Shown here in pieces: positions 27,776 through 31,079 of a stretch of 31,079 bases of DNA. Numbering within the stretch: the stretch's first letter is position 1; the number at the start of each line of letters is the position of its first letter. The DNA comes from a virus, in the IMG/VR virus record IMGVR_UViG_3300045999_011248, positions 1-31,079 of that record; one strand, written 5' to 3'. Under the pieces are notes generated by a model, which did no database searches, had not been told where the DNA came from, and was given only the letters and a program-made list of their open reading frames with translations. A program made the position numbers and the translations under genes.

Positions 27776-27960
27776 CCAAGGAGCTTCGCCAGGACAACTG
27801 GCTCATGCTCCAGTTCGGCGTCGCCAAAGAGCTTGGCCTAAGCCTCGGCCAAGTCCGAAGCATGATGACCGCCGAAGAACTCCTTGGCTGGAGCGCCTAC
27901 TTCCAAATCCTCAACGAGGACCAGCAAAAGGAAGTCGAAAAGGCCAAACGCCGCCGCTAA
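27763..27960 (+). CDS. T-type extension of tail chaperone (-1 frameshift)
   Basis: In the -1 frame relative to the gene before it, an open run from 27691 reaches TAA 27958-27960. Across the G stop it reads ELAKELRQDNWLMLQFGVAK, then LSLGQVRSMMTAEELLGWSA and a charged end. The trailing W...MT.EE..GW.AY layout is typical of the T part of GT. The slip site is probably C CCC AAG (27763-27769), six bases before the G stop, which is not the classic A/G heptamer. Internal ATG 27805 could also start it separately. Confidence 0.65.
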   Translation, partial: PQELAKELRQDNWLMLQFGVAKELGLSLGQVRSMMTAEELLGWSAYFQILNEDQQKEVEKAKRRR

Positions 27961-27974
27961 CCCGGCGGCTTTTT
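27950..27974 (+). terminator. Terminator overlapping the chaperone-extension stop
   Basis: GCCGCCG (27950-27956), loop CTAACC, CGGCGGC (27963-27969), then TTTTT (27970-27974). The stem includes the last codons of the frameshift product and its stop is in the loop. Confidence 0.85.
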
Positions 27975-27977
27975 GTC

Positions 27978-27986
27978 GCGTAAACT
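27978..27986 (+). promoter_or_regulatory. CGCGTAAACT box before tape measure
   Basis: GCGTAAACT with TAAACT at 27981-27986, 26 nt before GTG 28013 and 6 nt after the terminator T-run. TAAACT equals the core of the box at 1661-1666. Confidence 0.35.
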
Positions 27987-28012
27987 GAAGTACCAGAGTG
28001 TGACGTATTACC

Positions 28013-30700
28013 GTGGCCACCTACAAAGCTGATATTGAAATCGGCGTAAGAGGTGCCCAACAGTTACAAGCTTTACGTAAACAAATTGACGTATTATCTA
28101 CTGGAATTGATAGTGTAAATAACAAACTTAAAGGGGGCGCCCAAAGTATCGATGCATATAATGCAAATTTAGCTAAAGCAGCAGCAACTTTAGCCAAAGT
28201 AAACACAGGCACTTTAGGTGAAATCGATGCAGTACGCCAATACGTACAAGCACTGGGTCAAGCTAACAGTGCTAGAGATAGACAAAACAGGCTTATACAA
28301 GAGCAAATTACACTACAACGCAAAGCTGTCGCTACAGCTAATGCAGGTTTTGGTGTGCAAGGTCCTGCTTTGCCCCCTACTAGACGTGGACCAACATCAC
28401 CTATTGGTGGCGCACTAAACATACCGGGATCTCCAGCTGCTGTTGCTGCCTCAAATCGCCGACAAAATGAAGCGTTAAGTAATGCAGTTATTGGTGGTGC
28501 GTTTCCTTTGTTGTTTGGGCAAGGTCTCGGAGCTGCTATTGGCGGAGGTGTCGGTGGAGCAGCTGGTGGTTTAATGGGCGGTCAGTTCGGCTTCGGTCTT
28601 TCACTTGTTGGGACAGCTATCGGTCAAGCTTTTGATACTGCCACGCAGTCAGCAAAAGATTTTACAAAAGCACTTAAAGATACTGGGGACGCATCGCTAG
28701 CTTTAGAGGCCGCTTTAGGTAGTGTGGATAAAAACACAAAGACGTTAATTGAAAATTTAGCAAAATCTGGTCAGAAAGCAGCAGCTACTCAAGCTTCATT
28801 TGAAGCTTTGTCTTTACAGATAGGCTACGAAAATGCTGAAGCTTTTGTGCGTGCTGGCGAAGCTGCTAGCCAGTGGGGCACAAATCTTCAAACTTGGCTT
28901 ACTAAATTATATGCTCAAGCAGTACGTTTAGGTGAGGCTATTAAAAACAATTTTCCTACAGGGCCAGGTATCCAGCAAACTTCAGTATTTGATATTGTTG
29001 AAGCACAGCCTCAACAACCAATAACACAAGAAGCTCAGGACAGGTTAGAAAATTTAGCAGGCCAAAATAGTTTACTAGAAAAACAAGTAGCTTTATCTCG
29101 TCTTACAGCCGACGCATCAATCGATCAACGCTTGCAGTTGGAGCGCCAAGTAGCACTCCAAGATTACGTTAATGAAGCTGTGCAGCTAGAACAACAACTT
29201 AAACAAAAGCTTCTATCCCAACAAGAATACAACTTACGTCTTAAAAGCGCCGAACTGTCTTTTACAAAAGAGATATTTGCACTGGAGAATACTGCGCAAC
29301 AAGCGCGGCAACGTAAAGCCGAAGAAGCTCGACGTGCAGCCGAGAAAGCGCGCCGTGAAGCCGAGCAAGCTGCTCAAAAACAACTGCAGACTCTGAATAA
29401 TATTCGTAGTCTACAAATTTCACTAACACAACAAGCACTAGAAGGTGCTGACATTGACGTTGATCGTGCTAAAGCAGTAGACGGAGAAATAAGCGCTTTG
29501 AAAGAATCTCTTTCTCAACTGCAAGCACGTCTTAATTTAGACGCACGAATTTTAGATATCCAATTAGAACGGCAACTTTCAGCCCAAGATATTACAGACC
29601 AAGAGCGTGTGCTTTATGAGTCTATTTACAAACAACAACGAGTTAATCTTGAAGCGCAATACCAAATTAAAGCTCGCACCCAGCAACTGGATATAGCCAG
29701 ACTTCAAACAGCCCGGCAAATCTTGTTTGCCGAAAAAGCTCGAGCTGTACAAGACATCAGACAACAAAGAGGCACACAACTTGCCGGTCTACAGGCCGAG
29801 CTGGCATTCCCGTTCGGTGGCGCTGGTCTTGATGTAGTAAACCAACAACTGGAGCAGCAAGCACGCCGGTACGAGACACTTGTACCTTTACAGAGAGAAC
29901 TACAAAATTTAGAAACAGAACGCGCTAACGTAGCGGCATCTGCTTCAGCGGAGGAACTGCAAGATCTTAACGAACGTATTTCGGGTAAAATTGCCCAAAT
30001 TGAACTTGAAGGACAATACCTTAATCAGCTAGACGCAACAGAAAAAGCTCTGCTCCGTCAACAACAAATCTACGCAAAGTACGGCTTTATTGCTGATGAA
30101 GTTTCCCGCGCTCTAAATGACTCCATCACAGGGTTGATTACTGGCACAACAACTGTCGCAGAGGCCTTCAGTCGCATGTTTGAAAACATCGGCAAGGCTT
30201 TTATTGATATGGCTACGCAAATGCTGGCGCAAAAGCTGTTTATGACAGTGCTCGGTGCACTGATTCCTGGCGGCAGTTCGATTGTTCAAGGTGTAGATGT
30301 ACCCGTAAGTCAAATGCCTGCTGGCATGGCTTTTGCGGAGGGCGGTTTTGTTACCGGACCTACTCGCGCACTTATCGGCGAAGGTGGGGAGCCAGAGTAC
30401 GTCATCCCCGCCAGCAAAATGCGTTCCGCGATGGGTCGTTATGCCGCCGGCGCCCGTGGTTCCAGCGTTATTACCAGCACCGGCACCGAATCCGGAGCAG
30501 GTCAGGGCGGTGTCACCACAATGGAACCGATCGACGTGCGCTACAGCGTGGAACGCATCAACAATGTGGACTACGTTACGACTGCCCAGTTCCAAGCCGG
30601 CATGGCGCAAGCTGCTCAACAAGGCGCGATTCAAGGCGAACGTCGCGCGTTGCGTAGCTTAAAAACCAGCGCCGCAGCCCGTAGGAGCGTCGGAGTCTGA
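28013..30700 (+). CDS. Tail tape measure protein
   Basis: An 895-residue protein from GTG 28013. The N-terminus (1-100) is helical with a typical QQLQALRKQIDVLSTGIDSV. Residues 158-206 are a long Gly/Ala hydrophobic part (FPLLFGQGLGAAIGGGVGGA) that can insert in membranes. Residues about 340-690 are Gln/Glu/Arg-rich coiled coil (RKAEEARRAAEKARREAEQA). Near the C-terminus, TGPTRALIGEGGEPEYVIPA is a common tape-measure motif. Length sets tail length, about 130 nm by the usual 1.5 angstrom per residue rule. Much of the gene is visibly more A/T-rich than its neighbours. Confidence 0.92.
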   Translation: MATYKADIEIGVRGAQQLQALRKQIDVLSTGIDSVNNKLKGGAQSIDAYNANLAKAAATLAKVNTGTLGEIDAVRQYVQALGQANSARDRQNRLIQEQITLQRKAVATANAGFGVQGPALPPTRRGPTSPIGGALNIPGSPAAVAASNRRQNEALSNAVIGGAFPLLFGQGLGAAIGGGVGGAAGGLMGGQFGFGLSLVGTAIGQAFDTATQSAKDFTKALKDTGDASLALEAALGSVDKNTKTLIENLAKSGQKAAATQASFEALSLQIGYENAEAFVRAGEAASQWGTNLQTWLTKLYAQAVRLGEAIKNNFPTGPGIQQTSVFDIVEAQPQQPITQEAQDRLENLAGQNSLLEKQVALSRLTADASIDQRLQLERQVALQDYVNEAVQLEQQLKQKLLSQQEYNLRLKSAELSFTKEIFALENTAQQARQRKAEEARRAAEKARREAEQAAQKQLQTLNNIRSLQISLTQQALEGADIDVDRAKAVDGEISALKESLSQLQARLNLDARILDIQLERQLSAQDITDQERVLYESIYKQQRVNLEAQYQIKARTQQLDIARLQTARQILFAEKARAVQDIRQQRGTQLAGLQAELAFPFGGAGLDVVNQQLEQQARRYETLVPLQRELQNLETERANVAASASAEELQDLNERISGKIAQIELEGQYLNQLDATEKALLRQQQIYAKYGFIADEVSRALNDSITGLITGTTTVAEAFSRMFENIGKAFIDMATQMLAQKLFMTVLGALIPGGSSIVQGVDVPVSQMPAGMAFAEGGFVTGPTRALIGEGGEPEYVIPASKMRSAMGRYAAGARGSSVITSTGTESGAGQGGVTTMEPIDVRYSVERINNVDYVTTAQFQAGMAQAAQQGAIQGERRALRSLKTSAAARRSVGV

Positions 30701-31079
30701 TGGAATACGCCTACGGCCACCTACTTGAAATCGGTCCCAGCGGCCAAGCCGCTCGTTACCGCTTTCAAAACTACGCCATCAACCAGCAGATTAACGGACA
30801 CCTTTACTTGCCATTTGGCTTTGGTGGCGCTGTTGCAACATTGCAGGGCGACAACTTGGATGCCAACTTGCAATTTGCTAATAGCAAGATGGTGCGTGCT
30901 TGGGTCACGGAAGCTCTTGAAAATTTGTGGGTCGCCAAAGTAACGACCCTTTTATGGGAACCCGCGACAGGCGCCGTGCAACGAACGTTGTATCAGTACT
31001 GGGGAAGTTGTGCCAGTGGCGGCTGGGACGAAACCACTTTGCAGATCAGCCTTAATTCCGTTCTTGATGCGGTGCAAGC
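30700..31079 (+). CDS. Minor tail protein, N-terminal part (runs off right edge)
   Basis: ATG 30700 overlaps the tape-measure stop (TGATG) and the frame stays open for 126 codons to the edge. It reads MEYAYGHLLEIGPSGQAARY, then GGAVATLQGDNLDANLQFAN, then WVTEALENLWVAKVTTLLWE. The G.....GDNLDANL strand pattern fits DUF1833/minor tail protein L-type tail-tip proteins, normally next after the tape measure. The family call is tentative because the C-terminal half is missing. Confidence 0.55.
   Translation, partial: MEYAYGHLLEIGPSGQAARYRFQNYAINQQINGHLYLPFGFGGAVATLQGDNLDANLQFANSKMVRAWVTEALENLWVAKVTTLLWEPATGAVQRTLYQYWGSCASGGWDETTLQISLNSVLDAVQ

Larger units (their letters stand above)
3518..29855 (+). 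repeat. Polar 7-mer CTGGAGC, about 41 dispersed copies
   Basis: By eye, CTGGAGC occurs about 41 times on this strand (first 3518, last 29849) and its complement GCTCCAG about 8 times. It is found inside genes of both directions and between genes, usually after a purine. The densest part is 14324-15865 (12 copies). The first 3.5 kb has none on this strand and the tape-measure gene only one. It is not a codon effect, since about 22 copies are antisense to genes. See the finding. Confidence 0.7.

Noticed and set aside
1-31079. CRISPR array, rRNA genes, insertion sequences
   Set aside because: No regularly spaced repeats with unique spacers, no rRNA-like stretch and no transposase frame were seen on either strand.
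1-31079. Cyanobacterial HIP1 octamer GCGATCGC
   Set aside because: I looked for it as a host clue and saw no copy, so it gives no support for a HIP1-rich cyanobacterial host; picocyanobacteria often lack it.

Overview
The window is 31 kb of a tailed double-stranded DNA phage. The head and tail genes (terminase, DUF4055-type portal, scaffold, major capsid protein, connectors, tail tube, frameshifted tail chaperone, tape measure) indicate a siphovirus. From memory, many of the small proteins (the DUF7936-like protein, the KKxRGQGR basic peptide, the 47-residue pre-endolysin peptide, the 54-residue membrane peptide, the membrane-anchored HTH protein) resemble proteins of Synechococcus/cyanobacterial phages, so a unicellular picocyanobacterial host is the best guess. 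That host assignment is inference. No integrase, excisionase or recognisable lysogeny repressor is visible, and DNA polymerase has Phe at the position equivalent to E. coli Phe762, so a lytic life style is more likely. Both ends cut genes (a Cys-rich protein end on the left, a minor tail protein on the right), so the genome continues on both sides.

Layout. 1-125: end of a rightward gene. 287-3202 (+): small early or lysis-associated genes, a leftward HNH endonuclease inserted among them, and a two-domain endolysin (glucosaminidase plus C39-like peptidase). 3199-13370 (-): a long, tightly overlapping DNA-metabolism block read leftward: primase-polymerase/helicase, small proteins, an RlpA-like exported protein, an HTH protein, dCTP deaminase, DUF3310, two zinc-module proteins, family A DNA polymerase and small unknowns including an RHH-like protein. 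13512-15010 (+): ssDNA-binding-like protein and a RecB/Cas4-type nuclease. 15080-15989 (-): three small genes. 16131-31079 (+): two unknowns, terminase small subunit, a small exported protein, a membrane-tethered HTH protein, terminase large subunit, then head, connector and tail genes, with one lone antisense gene after the capsid gene.

How it works together. dCTP deaminase feeds thymidylate synthesis. The primase-polymerase/helicase, PolA, the SSB-like protein and the RecB-type nuclease form the replication and recombination set. An eight-copy 10-bp iteron array lies inside the primase-helicase gene and is a strong candidate origin. Most transcription units start just downstream of a recurrent (T/C)GCTANNNT box, often directly after an intrinsic terminator.

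Most unusual signals: (1) the 7-mer CTGGAGC, about 41 copies on the given strand against about 8 on the other, regardless of gene direction, resembling a Chi-type polar motif; (2) the TGTCCARCTG iteron array bounded by a 15-bp inverted repeat; (3) a perfect A AAA AAG slippery heptamer joining the two halves of a small basic protein after terminase; (4) a Cys4 module shared by two adjacent replication-block proteins; (5) a membrane-anchored HTH protein flanked by TGTAACA-type inverted repeats. All counts were made by eye.
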